This document shows positions 1 to 9,596 of a stretch of DNA of 64,000 nt, piece by piece. Both the position numbers and the translations under genes were made by a program. The notes under the pieces are model-generated. The model was not told where the DNA came from and made no database searches. It was given only the letters and a program-made list of their open reading frames with translations. Source of the stretch: Methylobacter sp. S3L5C (lineage in GTDB: Bacteria > Pseudomonadota > Gammaproteobacteria > Methylococcales > Methylomonadaceae); NCBI RefSeq assembly GCF_022788635.1, contig NZ_CP076024.1:3410001-3474000 (forward strand), written 5' to 3'. The first letter of the stretch is position 1. Each line of letters starts with the position of its first letter.

Positions 1-97
1 TAGTACTCAGTCAATCTGATAATGTCGGATACCATGTCAGTAATTTCGTTATTACAGGGCTACTTTTATCCGACATATCAACGCTGACTGAGTACTA
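1..97. repeat. cruciform-forming palindromic element
   Basis: The first 13 bases (TAGTACTCAGTCA) are the exact reverse complement of bases 85-97. A second inner pair (22-31 with 67-76, ATGTCGGATA) is also exact, giving a long imperfect hairpin. It abuts the remnant of an IS4-type transposase whose N-terminus is missing, so it may be a small non-autonomous element (MITE-like) that inserted there, or an IS end. No target duplication can be judged because it starts at the window edge. Confidence 0.6.
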
Positions 98-105
98 GGT
101 GTTGA

Positions 106-1379
106 GGATTTTTTTCAGCCGACAGCATTACCAACATTATCGCCAATACCCCGCATAAACGCTCCTCGGTGTTCTTGCCCTTAGTCACGCTTAAAGCTTT
201 CATTTTCCAAGTATTAAGTGATGACGGTTCCTGTAAACAGGCAGTGGCAGGCGTATTGATTGATCGTATCGTCGATGGACAATCAGCTAATAAGGTCAAC
301 ACGGGACCTTACTGTAAAGCCCGCAACGCTCGCCACTAAAGGAACTCAGAGCAGCCACCACAGCTGCTGGTTTGCGTCTTCATAACCAGTCTCTGACCGC
401 GTGGCGATGGAAGGGTTATAACGTTGTCCTTACTGATGGAGCAACGGTACAAATGCCAGATACACCAAAGAATCAGGCAGACTTTCCTCAGCTGGATAGT
501 CAAAAGCCTGACTTAGGCTTTCCGATTGCTCGCATGGCTGTGTTGATTTCTTTGGCTGCAGGAACCGTGCTCGACTATAGCTTGGGAGCCTATTAAGGCA
601 AGGGAACTGGCTAAACATCTTTACTCAGTCAACTGTTTGGCAGCTTGTCAGCTGGCGACTTGCTGATGGCAGACCGCTATTGCTGTACCTTCGCCATTAT
701 TGCGCTCTTGCAGGCTCGTGAAATTCCTGTGCTATTTCCACTACATGCCCGGAAAAAAGTAGATTTCAGCTTGGGTGTCTACCTGGGTGCAAGAGATCAT
801 TTGATTGACTGGACGAAACCCAAACGGAAACCGGTGTGGATGTCCAAGCAGGACTATAGCGACTTGCCGGAATCGATTACCGTCCGAGAGTTTGCGGTAA
901 ACGGCAGAATCTATTTGACCACCTTACTAAATGCAAAGGGCTTTCATAAGCAAGAGCTGGCTATGCTTTATAAGCAGCGCTGGAAAATTGAGCTGGATTT
1001 TCGTTTAATCAAAACCAATATGGGCATGGAAATATTACGGTGCAAAAAACCTGACATGTTAAACAAGGAGATAGCTATCCACTTATTGGCATACAACATC
1101 ATTCGTGGCAATTTGGCACAGGCAGCCAGCCTGCATGAGAAGATACCCCGCCAACTGAGTTTCAGGTCAGCAGTGCAACTGGTCATTCAAGCCGCCAAGC
1201 AGATGGTAGGCTTGACAGGGAACCAACTCATAAGCGCCTTGCGTGAATTATTAAAAGCGATGGCATCAACGGCCATTGGAAAACAAAAACGTAAGAGCCA
1301 GCCAAGGGCAGTCAAACGCCGACCAAAACCCTTTCCTTTGCTGATGGTGCCAAGAAACGAGGCATGTTTAAGCCTCTGA
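106..1379 (+). pseudogene. degenerate IS4-family transposase
   Basis: The readable protein runs in one frame from about 106 (GFFSADSITNIIAN...) to about 338 and then shifts frame. It continues from about 372 with two in-frame TAA stops (594-596 and 612-614) before the long C-terminal part at 645-1379. Visible IS4/DDE landmarks are DGATVQMPDTPKNQ (first catalytic D), LLMADRYCC (second D region) and YKQRWKIELDFRLIK, the Y-(2)-R-(3)-E-(6)-K signature with the third acidic residue. The N-terminus is absent, and position 1-97 is a palindromic element. With a frameshift and two stops the gene cannot make a full transposase. Confidence 0.85.
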
Positions 1380-2473
1380 CTTTGTTTTTTATATTTGCGG
1401 TAGCAGTATTGAGGGCCTGACCTAGCCATTTTCGACCAGCGTTATAAAAACTTGCCATAATATATTTTTTATATACTGAGTAGCAGTTTACCTAAACTGA
1501 CTATCGTGCGATTAACTAAGGATAAGCGTAATTATATGCAAAACTTTATTCACCGGTAAAAGTGTATCTCCATAAAAGGCTTCATACTGAAATTTTTCTC
1601 AAGGCCGATATTAGCGAATTAGGAGCGAATAGCGGGATAAACAAATCAGCAAGTTTCCTCGGCACTTTTATGGTTAAGATTAAACCTTAATAAAACCAGA
1701 CAGTTAAGAAAAATTTAGGTTGATTATAATTGACATTAATGACTTTTTTGATAATTAATGAATTTTTATCATTAATGAAGTATTATTGGTAATTATAATG
1801 CTCAAGCAAAATTAAATTTGCACTATATAATATTTATGATACCTTTGATTTAGTAAAATTATTATTTTAATAAGATTAACTTATCACTGTTAATTTAAAA
1901 ATCAAGATTTATAAATAAATGATCACTGTATAAACTAAACATTCAATGACTAACAGAAATTGGCAGGAAAAGACTGGCACCGTTTTTTGGTTGACGGCTG
2001 GTTGACTTTGAAAAATAGTCATTTAGTAACAGGCACTGTTGTCGCTGACCAGTCATGCTGGAAAAAGAACTTAAAGCGGCAAAAATTGAGTGCAATTCAA
2101 TAAATAAGCAACGATATTTTCAGTTTTAAAACATCAAAAATACATAAAAAAGAAATAAATATCTTATTTTTGCATTATAAAAATATATAATATATTATAT
2201 CGCATAATATACCCATAAAATATCTCATTTATGTAAAAAGCTCCAGAGTGACTATAGAACAAACCTTAGGTTAAATACTCACCCTTTTGGCAATTTCTCA
2301 TCAATATTAATTGATTAATACCAGCAAAAATTAGATGGCTCTTAAAGGTCGTTTTTTTATTTATTTAATCTTTTAGAAATTAATTTTTCATTACACATCG
2401 CTTCCAAAACTTTCTTAAATAACACGACTATAAGATTCAAATTTTCATTTGCCAATCCTATCCAAGGTCTAAC
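1380..2473. other. AT-rich intergenic region upstream of the Kai operon
   Basis: About 1.1 kb with frequent stops in all frames and long A/T runs, especially 1690-1930 and 2100-2240. I find no convincing gene, RNA or terminator in it. It probably contains the promoter of the kaiC operon, but no unambiguous -35/-10 pair can be chosen by eye. Confidence 0.5.
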
Positions 2474-4213
2474 ATGTCCAACACGCAACAGACTGAACTT
2501 AACAAAATCCAGACAGGTATTCGCGGGTTGGATGATATTACCAACGGTGGCTTGCCCAGAGGTCGGGGCACTTTGCTCGCCGGTGGCCCAGGTTGTGGCA
2601 AGACGGTAATAGCCTTACAAATACTGGTTTATGGAGCGAAGCATGGTGAGCCGGGCATTTTTGTCACCTTCGAAGAAGATTCCTCACATATTATTAACAA
2701 CGCCAGTGCCTTTGGTTGGAGTTTGCCTGAACTGGAAGGACATAAACTCTTTTTTCTTGATGCCAAACCGAGACCTGACATTGTTTGTGCCGGACAGTTC
2801 GATCTCTCTAGCCTACTCGCTTCGCTCAAGGTCAAAGCCGATCAGATGACGGCCAAGCGTATCGTTTTTGATTCCATTGACGTACTATTGTCGCTACTTG
2901 ATGATCCGCTAGCCGAACGTCGCGAGTTATTCCGCTTGAATGACTGGCTGATATCAAGTGGATTAACCGGTATTATTACCTGTAAGAATAATGACTCCTG
3001 TCAGTCAAGGCTCGACTATCAGGATTTTATGCAGTATATGGTTGATTGCATGATCTTCCTGCGTCATGATGTGGATAACCGACTTGCCCACCGCACCATG
3101 CGTATTATCAAATATCGTGGCTCCAGCTTTAATTCTAGGGAAGCAGCCTTATTGTTGGGTGATACCGGTGCCGAGGTTATCGCTTTCACGCTATCGTTAC
3201 CCCAACTAAGCGCCAGTACCGAGCGTATCTCCTCCGGCATAGATCGGCTCGACAGTATGCTGGGAAGCGGTTACTATCGGGGTTCTGCCGTGGTGCTAAG
3301 CGGCGCTCCCGGCACAGCAAAGACTACCCTCTGCGGTTGTTTCCTGCTTGCCGCATGCGAGCGCGGAGAACGCTCTCTTTTTATCGGATTTGACGAACCG
3401 GCGCAGGAAATTGTTCGTAATCTGCGTTCGGTAGGCATTGATTTGGGACCGTATGTCGATAGCGGTTTACTGCATATTCAATCGCTTCGTAGTAGCGTGA
3501 GCGGAACAGAAGAGCATATGGGAATGGTACGTAGGCTTATCGAAACCTATCAACCACGTTGCCTTGTGATTGATCCACTATCCGCCATCGTCAATAGTCA
3601 TAGCAATGACGAGGCTCTCAGACGCATGCCTGAACAATTGCTGGCGTTGACCAAGTCAACCGGCATTACCATGGTATGTACCAGTTTACTGGCTTCTAAT
3701 AACGACGCGCTGAACGAAGATACCAATATTCATATATCTACGGTGGCAGATACCTGGATACATATCAGTTACGCCATGCTCGCCGGCGAACGAAACCGGG
3801 CTCTAACCATTGTTAAATCACGCGGTACAGAACATTCCAATCAGGTACGGGAGCTAATCTTAAATTCGAGTGGCGTATCTTTGGCCGACGTCTATCAGGC
3901 AGGCGGTGAGGTATTGATGGGCACAGCCCGCTGGCAAAAAGAGACTGCTGAAAAAGCGACCGAAGATCTGTTATTGGCAAGCGTCGTTCACAAACGTCGG
4001 GCCATCGAACTGGCTCAAGCGGAGGTTAACGCACGCGTCGAAGTCTTGCAGGTTGAATTGGCCGTCAAGGAAGCGGAGTTAAAGTTGTTATTGGCGACTG
4101 AAGATACCCGTGTCAAACTATCTAATCTATCGCGCGATGAATTGTGGAGCAAACGCAGTGGCGATGACTTGAAGCCCTCATCGGAAAACTGGCACATCGA
4201 CCAGGAGTTCTAG
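2474..4213 (+). CDS. kaiC: KaiC-family double-RecA ATPase/kinase
   Basis: A 579-residue KaiC homologue with two RecA-like domains. CI (about 10-240) has Walker A GGPGCGKT at 37-44 and the paired glutamates at 67-68 (FEED). CII (about 245-475) has a variant Walker A GAPGTAKT at 277-284. The cyanobacterial phosphosites are preserved: T417, S422 and T423 in TNIHIST align with T426, S431 and T432 of Synechococcus KaiC. The first CII glutamate is Asp here (D307-E308), which may alter kinase or ATPase chemistry. A charged, probably coiled-coil tail (about 485-560) extends the protein beyond the 519 residues typical of cyanobacteria. ATG at 2474 follows an AAGG motif. It is the first gene of a kaiC-kaiB-GGDEF/EAL operon, 3 bp before kaiB. 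Clock function is not implied, since no kaiA is seen. Confidence 0.93.
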   Translation: MSNTQQTELNKIQTGIRGLDDITNGGLPRGRGTLLAGGPGCGKTVIALQILVYGAKHGEPGIFVTFEEDSSHIINNASAFGWSLPELEGHKLFFLDAKPRPDIVCAGQFDLSSLLASLKVKADQMTAKRIVFDSIDVLLSLLDDPLAERRELFRLNDWLISSGLTGIITCKNNDSCQSRLDYQDFMQYMVDCMIFLRHDVDNRLAHRTMRIIKYRGSSFNSREAALLLGDTGAEVIAFTLSLPQLSASTERISSGIDRLDSMLGSGYYRGSAVVLSGAPGTAKTTLCGCFLLAACERGERSLFIGFDEPAQEIVRNLRSVGIDLGPYVDSGLLHIQSLRSSVSGTEEHMGMVRRLIETYQPRCLVIDPLSAIVNSHSNDEALRRMPEQLLALTKSTGITMVCTSLLASNNDALNEDTNIHISTVADTWIHISYAMLAGERNRALTIVKSRGTEHSNQVRELILNSSGVSLADVYQAGGEVLMGTARWQKETAEKATEDLLLASVVHKRRAIELAQAEVNARVEVLQVELAVKEAELKLLLATEDTRVKLSNLSRDELWSKRSGDDLKPSSENWHIDQEF

Positions 4214-4216
4214 CGC

Positions 4217-4546
4217 ATGCCTAACATTTCACTTATACCAAAACATACTTCAGAAATCAGTACGGCGACTCATGTTTTCCGTCTTTATGTTGCAGGAGAA
4301 GCACCTAACTCAATTCTTGCCCTTCATAATCTCAAGGCGCTCTGTCTTAGGCTGTACCGTGATGATTACCGAATTGATGTCGTCGATGTCTTGCTGTCAC
4401 CTGAACGAGCGTGGGCTGAGGGCGTTATAGTTACTCCCATGGTCTTGCGTATTTCTCCAGAGCCGGTAGTTAAAATCATTGGTAATCTAAACAATACTGA
4501 TCAGGTACTGCGAGCTCTGGGTCTTGTGATCAACGACAATGACTAA
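4217..4546 (+). CDS. kaiB: KaiB family protein
   Basis: A 109-residue protein covering the whole KaiB fold, with the family landmarks LYVAGEAPNS near residue 30, a DVVDVL strand, a VTP motif and KIIGNL near the C-terminus. In cyanobacteria KaiB switches fold and binds the CI ring of phosphorylated KaiC. The N-terminus carries about 18 extra residues compared with a minimal KaiB. The start lies 3 bp after the kaiC stop and the end overlaps the next gene by 8 bp, so the three genes are probably co-transcribed and translationally coupled. Confidence 0.93.
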   Translation: MPNISLIPKHTSEISTATHVFRLYVAGEAPNSILALHNLKALCLRLYRDDYRIDVVDVLLSPERAWAEGVIVTPMVLRISPEPVVKIIGNLNNTDQVLRALGLVINDND

Positions 4547-6749
4547 GAACATAATGTTAATTGATACCCTGAATCGGGAAAGTTTCGAAAAGCAGTTAAC
4601 CAGGATCGAAAATTCTCCTGCTGATCTGATGATGAATGGTATCGATGCAGTGCTAACCCACGAAGGGCCGGTATTGAGTTGTGATGCACATTTAGCCATA
4701 ACCAAATCTGAAGCTCGTTATCGCCATCTCATCAACCGGATAGCAGCTCTTATTGTAGAGCTTACTCCGACCGGTGAGATTCTCTATACCAACGAGGCCA
4801 TAACGCTTATTACCGGATTTTCAACCGAGGAGTTAATATTCTGCAACTGGTTAGATCTGCTGTTGCCACTTCAGGAATCGACACACCTCAATTTATTGCC
4901 CCAACAATTTCTTGAAAATGGTGAATTGAATGCTTTCAAAACCCGCATCCTGACAGGAGATGGAAGTCGGAAAATTATTTCCTGGAATTCGGCTCATGTT
5001 CTTGGCACCAATGAGCTTGTTGAACGGATAATTTATTTCGGTATTGATGTTACCGAGCAGGTGCTCGCTGAGCAGGAATTAAGTATTGCGGCTATCGCCT
5101 TTGAATCACAGGAAGGCATGATGGTCGCTGATGCCAATGGCCTGATTTTGCGGGTAAACAACGCCTTCGTTACTATCACCGGCTATAGCGCTGAAGAGGT
5201 CATAGGTAAGCATACACGAACACTCCAATCTGGACACCATAATGTGGACTTTTATGCCGAGATGTGGCGGATTATTACTAGTACCAGTATGTGGTTTGGC
5301 GAAATATGGAATCGGCGCAAAAATGGTGAAAGCTATACGAGTTATCAGTCCATTACTGCAGTGAAAGACACCAACGGTATCGTCTCCCATTACGTTTCAA
5401 CACTCACCGATATCACTGCAAGTCATCTGGCTGCAGAGGAAATTAAGAATCTGGCATTCTATGATCCGCTTACCCACCTGCCCAACAGGCGGTTACTTAT
5501 CGATCGGCTAAAACAAGCATTAATTTCTAGCACGCGTACCGACCTTGAAGGGGCTGTACTATTTATCGACTTGGACTATTTTAAGGCTCTCAACGATACT
5601 CACGGTCATGCCATAGGTGACTTGCTGCTAAAACAAGTTGCACAACGTTTAACCTCTTGTGTGCGCGAATGCGACACCGTATCCCGCCTGAGTGGTGATG
5701 AGTATGTGGTAGTTTTGGTAAATCTGAATAAAAATAGTGTAGTAGCTGCGGCCCAGACCGAAAGCATAGGCAGAAAAATTCTGGCCGCTCTTACACGGCC
5801 CTACCAACTTGACAAGCATCACTATCACTGCACCGCCAGCATTGGCGCAACATTATTCAATGTTACCCATTCCGACACAGAGGAACTGCTGCAACAAGCC
5901 GACATTGCCATGTATGAAGGCAAAAGAACCGGCCGCAACAAACTGTGTTTCTTCGACCAGCAAATGCAGGATACTATTAGCGCTCGTGTGGCGCTAGAAA
6001 ATGAATTACACCTCGCCATTAAGCGCGGACAATTTCAATTATACTACCAAATCCAAGTGGACAGTTCGGGATGTCCATTAGGGGCAGAGGCGCTTATCCG
6101 TTGGCTACATCCTGAACATGGCTTGGTCTCTCCCCAACAATTTATTCCGTTAGCGGAAGAAAAAGGCTTGATCCTGCTCATTGGACAATGGGTACTGGAA
6201 ACGGCTTGCGCCCAACTTAAGGCATGGCAGCAAGAGTGCAACACCAGCAATCTTACACTGTCCGTGAACGTCAGTGCTCACCAGTTCCGTCAGGCTAATT
6301 TTGTCAATCAAGTACTGGCGACTATAAATCGATATGCTATTAATCCTGGCTTGCTCAAACTGGAACTAACAGAAAGCATTTTTCTGTCAGAAATTAACGA
6401 TACGGTTATCGTTATGGACACATTAAGAAAAATCGGTATCCGGTTCTCATTAGACGACTTTGGTACCGGCTATTCATGCTTGCAATACCTTAAGCAGTTG
6501 CCATTTGATCAATTGAAAATTGACCGGTCCTTTGTACGTGATATTACTGCCAATAGCAGTGATAAAACGATTGTGAGCACCATCATTGCCATGGCACACA
6601 GTTTGGAACTGGATGTTATTGCCGAAGGGGTGGAGACTGAAGAACAGCAACAAATTCTCTTGGAAAAAGGCTGCGTCTATTATCAAGGCTATTTATTTGG
6701 CAAGCCGTTACCCATTGAGCAGTTTAATGTATTACTGCTGAAGACTTGA
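4539..6749 (+). CDS. PAS-PAS-GGDEF-EAL c-di-GMP signalling protein
   Basis: A 736-residue soluble protein with two PAS domains (about 55-175 and 180-295), a GGDEF domain (about 300-475) and an EAL domain (about 485-736). The EAL catalytic set looks intact: E517-A-L, the LELTES motif at about 608-613, and DDFGTGYS at 639-646. The GGDEF signature is altered to SGDEY (385-389), so cyclase activity may be weak and the domain may act as a GTP sensor. The net activity is therefore more likely c-di-GMP phosphodiesterase. No membrane segment is seen. It overlaps kaiB by 8 bp, placing c-di-GMP turnover directly downstream of the KaiBC pair. Confidence 0.93.
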   Translation: MTKNIMLIDTLNRESFEKQLTRIENSPADLMMNGIDAVLTHEGPVLSCDAHLAITKSEARYRHLINRIAALIVELTPTGEILYTNEAITLITGFSTEELIFCNWLDLLLPLQESTHLNLLPQQFLENGELNAFKTRILTGDGSRKIISWNSAHVLGTNELVERIIYFGIDVTEQVLAEQELSIAAIAFESQEGMMVADANGLILRVNNAFVTITGYSAEEVIGKHTRTLQSGHHNVDFYAEMWRIITSTSMWFGEIWNRRKNGESYTSYQSITAVKDTNGIVSHYVSTLTDITASHLAAEEIKNLAFYDPLTHLPNRRLLIDRLKQALISSTRTDLEGAVLFIDLDYFKALNDTHGHAIGDLLLKQVAQRLTSCVRECDTVSRLSGDEYVVVLVNLNKNSVVAAAQTESIGRKILAALTRPYQLDKHHYHCTASIGATLFNVTHSDTEELLQQADIAMYEGKRTGRNKLCFFDQQMQDTISARVALENELHLAIKRGQFQLYYQIQVDSSGCPLGAEALIRWLHPEHGLVSPQQFIPLAEEKGLILLIGQWVLETACAQLKAWQQECNTSNLTLSVNVSAHQFRQANFVNQVLATINRYAINPGLLKLELTESIFLSEINDTVIVMDTLRKIGIRFSLDDFGTGYSCLQYLKQLPFDQLKIDRSFVRDITANSSDKTIVSTIIAMAHSLELDVIAEGVETEEQQQILLEKGCVYYQGYLFGKPLPIEQFNVLLLKT

Positions 6750-6903
6750 TTATTTTTGAAGTAGGCTATTTTGGATTTTAATAAACAAAAGACTATATGT
6801 TGTAACTAAGTTATATGATCTAAAATCATCTATTTTCTTTCCATGCAAAGTCTAACTGTTATCCGGTAAAAAAGTGGCGGTGACACTCGAAAAACCATAC
6901 TAC

Positions 6904-7250
6904 TTACCTTTACCCATCAGCACGGAGAGGATAGCCATCGTCAATAGGCAGATCACGAATTGAATTTCGATTTTGTAGCGTTTTTTTTCTGAAAAATACA
7001 CTTTCTGGTTTTTAACAGCACGCTCAATAGGCTGTTCAGAAACATCGATGACCACGGTAACTGCAGGATTTTTTAACAGAGCCTTGCGGTTGGGGAGTTT
7101 TTCGATTCTGACCAATAACCTTGCTGTGCGGGTATAAATTTTATGGCAATACGATTTGCTGATGTCGAAGATCGCAGCTAAATTTATCAATGTTGGATAG
7201 TGGTGTAGGCAATAGAGCGTCAGTAACAAACGGTCTTCCAAAGCCAGCGA
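6904..7250 (-). pseudogene. internal fragment of an IS5-family transposase
   Basis: The minus-strand reading (ALEDRLLLTLYCLHHYPTL ... LTMAILSVLMGKGK) is a clear diverged copy of the central part of the IS5-family transposase at 17057-17894. Both ends are missing. On the 5' side the homology stops at about 7250, exactly where a 140-bp interspersed repeat starts; on the 3' side it stops near 6904. The homopolymer that shifts frame in the other copy is in frame here (a G plus eight A). It is non-functional debris. Confidence 0.85.
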
Positions 7251-7251
7251 A

Positions 7252-7391
7252 GGAAGTCGCTATTTCTGCGAAATATTTTTCCGGGCTTCCTGCTCGAAAA
7301 ATCAGCAAAAAATCACGCGACCGCCAATGCCTTCGGCTGCCCCGATTCGTCTTCGTCACCTCGTTTCGACCCAACAAGGGGTCGAAAAATA
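7252..7391 (-). repeat. 140-bp interspersed repeat, copy 1
   Basis: This stretch matches the reverse complement of 47697-47838 with scattered mismatches. At its right edge it holds a hairpin with a 9-bp stem (TTTCGACCC, loop AACAAG, GGGTCGAAA). One frame reads a short repetitive peptide (RGSRRHWRSRDFLLIFRAG). That both copies share this reading reflects the repeat and is not evidence of a gene. The two copies lie in opposite orientation about 40 kb apart, outside the two sides of the prophage. Confidence 0.8.
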
Positions 7392-7522
7392 GGATCCAGA
7401 TGACTTGTCGCCCGATACGAGTAGACGAACGACAGCAATTGCAAATATTGCAGACGTTGGTTGGGAATAGCCGTCAGGCAGTGTTGGCCGTAATGCATAG
7501 CTATACATAGTGAAGAGGGTTC

Positions 7523-7591
7523 TTAGTCTGGCGGTAGCGGAGCACGGAACAGGATAACTGTATGGGACGATCACCGCGACCGGTAGACTAA
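7523..7591. repeat. short inverted-repeat element
   Basis: TTAGTCTGGCGGT at 7523-7535 is nearly the reverse complement of 7579-7591 (11 of 13 positions). The 69-bp span may be a MITE-like remnant in a stretch of IS debris. Nothing else in 7392-7884 looks like an intact gene. Confidence 0.35.
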
Positions 7592-7884
7592 AAATCCTGT
7601 TGTACTGAACCGCTGCACTGGCCGAAGTTTTATGGGAATTGAATCAGAGCGGCATCATCGAGGTGGGCGACTGCCAGAGGAAAAAGGCATACAGTCACGT
7701 TTGCACATTAATTTCTGGCAGGGTGTCCGAATATTGAACAGCCACAATTCGTAATTTAATGAACAAACTAGCCGAGACATAAGCCTATTAGCGCAGACTT
7801 TGCCTGCTCTGACCAAAGCAAGCCTACCGTTCCGCTTGCTTATTCCGGAAACGTTCAGCAACGTTATTAAGAGGGCTATCATGA

Positions 7885-8008
7885 CTACGCTCCCGGAGAT
7901 CCGCGTGGTAGGGTTCCCGGAAGGAAGGTTTCGATACAAATCATGTGTCCATGGCCACACTTTGGGCAATCACCGGTCATCGACAGCATGGCTTCAATAA
8001 GCAGGGTC
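7885..8008 (-). pseudogene. C-terminal remnant of an IS91-like transposase
   Basis: The minus strand reads TLLIEAMLSMTGDCPKCGHG and continues HMICIETFLPGTLPR before a TAG at 7885-7887. The CxxCGxGHM-IETF-PG-PR pattern resembles the C-terminus of IS91-type transposases. The upstream part is missing because the IS3-family element starts at about 8009. The assignment rests on a short motif only. Confidence 0.4.
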
Positions 8009-8070
8009 CCCCCTGCGTCAGAATAGTTGTCGCCTCAACTTTTAAGAAAAAATAAAATTTGAGAGTAGAA

Positions 8071-8571
8071 ATGAAAAAATATAAAAGGTATTCAGTAGGC
8101 TTCAGAGAGCAGGCCCTGGTAAAAGTATACAATCGTAGTAATGACCAATCAGTTCAGTCCGTCGCAAACGAATTGAATATCCATTTAACAACCTTGAAGG
8201 CTTGGATGAAACAGAAGGAACAGGACGTCAAACTTGCACCGCTAAAATCAAAGCGTCCCGAAGATTGGAGCTCTGAAGAACGCTTTACTGCTTTACAAAA
8301 AACCTATAATTTGATCGGTGAAGACTTAAATGCCTGGTGTCGTGAACGCGGCGTTTTTATTCATCAGTTGGAACAATGGAAAGCTGATTTCTGCCGCCAG
8401 GATGACTTAGTAGACAAGCGTGAAGAAGCGCGGGTCCTGCGTATATTGAAAGAAGAAGTCCAAAGCCTTGAGCGCAATTTATTGCGTAAAGACAAAGCCT
8501 TAGCAGAAGCCGCAGCGCTGTTGGTACTGCAAAAAAAGTTCCGGGCGCTCTTGGGGGGAGAGGTCGAATGA
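8071..8571 (+). CDS. IS3-family transposase OrfA
   Basis: A 166-residue DNA-binding subunit. The N-terminus (YSVGFREQALVKVYN ... SVANELNIHLTTLKAW) is the helix-turn-helix typical of IS3 OrfA proteins, and a heptad-rich C-terminus (about 120-160) could form the leucine-zipper-like coil. ATG at 8071 is preferred over an upstream TTG because GAGAG lies before it. The stop codon overlaps the orfB start (ATGA), suggesting coupled translation. An identical copy lies at 12777-13277 on the other strand. Confidence 0.85.
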   Translation: MKKYKRYSVGFREQALVKVYNRSNDQSVQSVANELNIHLTTLKAWMKQKEQDVKLAPLKSKRPEDWSSEERFTALQKTYNLIGEDLNAWCRERGVFIHQLEQWKADFCRQDDLVDKREEARVLRILKEEVQSLERNLLRKDKALAEAAALLVLQKKFRALLGGEVE

Positions 8572-9596
8572 CTGGCCACGAAGAGCGCGAACAAGTGATT
8601 GCTTTACTTAATGAATCAGTAACTGCGGGAGCACGTCAAGCTAAAGCCTGTGAAGTATTAGGACTTAGTGAGCGTACCTTACAACGCTGGCAGACAGGTG
8701 AGACGATTCACTGCGATCAACGCCCCTTGCGTGACTATCAACCGCCACACAAACTAACAGCAATCGAGCGTGCCGAGGTGCTGATCGTCGCTAATTCAGA
8801 TGAATTTGGTCATCTGCCACCGAGTCAGATCGTGCCACGACTGGCCGACCAAGGTAGCTATCTGGCGTCTGAGTCGACCTTCTATCGCATCCTGCGCGAG
8901 GAAAAACAGCTTACCCATCGGCGTAGCGAACGTCCGGCTCAAACACGAACAAAGCCACGCGCGGCATGTGCTACAGCACCTAATCAACTGTACAGTTGGG
9001 ACATTACTTATCTGCCATCACTGATCCGTGGACAGTTTTTCTATCTGTATCTATTTGTTGATATTTTCAGCCGAAAGATCGTCGGTTGGCAGGTGTATGA
9101 AGAAGAAAACAGCGCCTTGGCTGGCGAATTGTTACGTGATCTCTGTCATCGTGAAGGGATACAGGCAGAACAGCTTATCCTGCATTCTGACAACGGCAGT
9201 CCGATGAAGGGATCGACTATGCTGGCGACCTTGCAACAACTGGGTGTCATGCCTTCGTTTAGTCGGCCATCGGTTAGCAACGATAATCCGTACTCAGAAT
9301 CGTTGTTTAAGACCTTGAAATATCGTCCTAACTATCCGCTAAAGCCGTTCGCCGATGTTACGGAAGCGCGTCAGTGGGTCACAAGCTTAGTGGAATGGTA
9401 CAACCATGAGCATCGTCACAGCGCTATTCGGTTTATTACTCCAGCGCAACGCCATGAAGGCTTGGACGACAAGCTTCTGGATAACCGTAAAGTCGTCTAC
9501 GAAGCAGCACGTGCTAAACATCCGCAACGCTGGACTGGAAGTTCCCGTAATTGGGAAAAAATCCAGACAGCCCACCTTAACCCAGACAAGGTCTAA
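8568..9596 (+). CDS. IS3-family transposase OrfB (DDE integrase core)
   Basis: A 342-residue DDE recombinase. An N-terminal HTH (ACEVLGLSERTLQRW, about 28-42) is followed by an HTH_21-like region and an rve core with catalytic residues in WDITYLP (D), HSDNGSP (D) and NPYSESLFK (E). It starts inside the orfA stop (ATGA). The copy on the minus strand at 11752-12780 has the same length and sequence, which points to recent activity. Confidence 0.9.
   Translation: MTGHEEREQVIALLNESVTAGARQAKACEVLGLSERTLQRWQTGETIHCDQRPLRDYQPPHKLTAIERAEVLIVANSDEFGHLPPSQIVPRLADQGSYLASESTFYRILREEKQLTHRRSERPAQTRTKPRAACATAPNQLYSWDITYLPSLIRGQFFYLYLFVDIFSRKIVGWQVYEEENSALAGELLRDLCHREGIQAEQLILHSDNGSPMKGSTMLATLQQLGVMPSFSRPSVSNDNPYSESLFKTLKYRPNYPLKPFADVTEARQWVTSLVEWYNHEHRHSAIRFITPAQRHEGLDDKLLDNRKVVYEAARAKHPQRWTGSSRNWEKIQTAHLNPDKV

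Noticed and set aside
7655-7969. 104-codon minus-strand frame in IS debris
   Set aside because: Only the overlapping CPKCGHGHM frame (7885-8008) resembles a transposase end; this frame has no recognisable feature.
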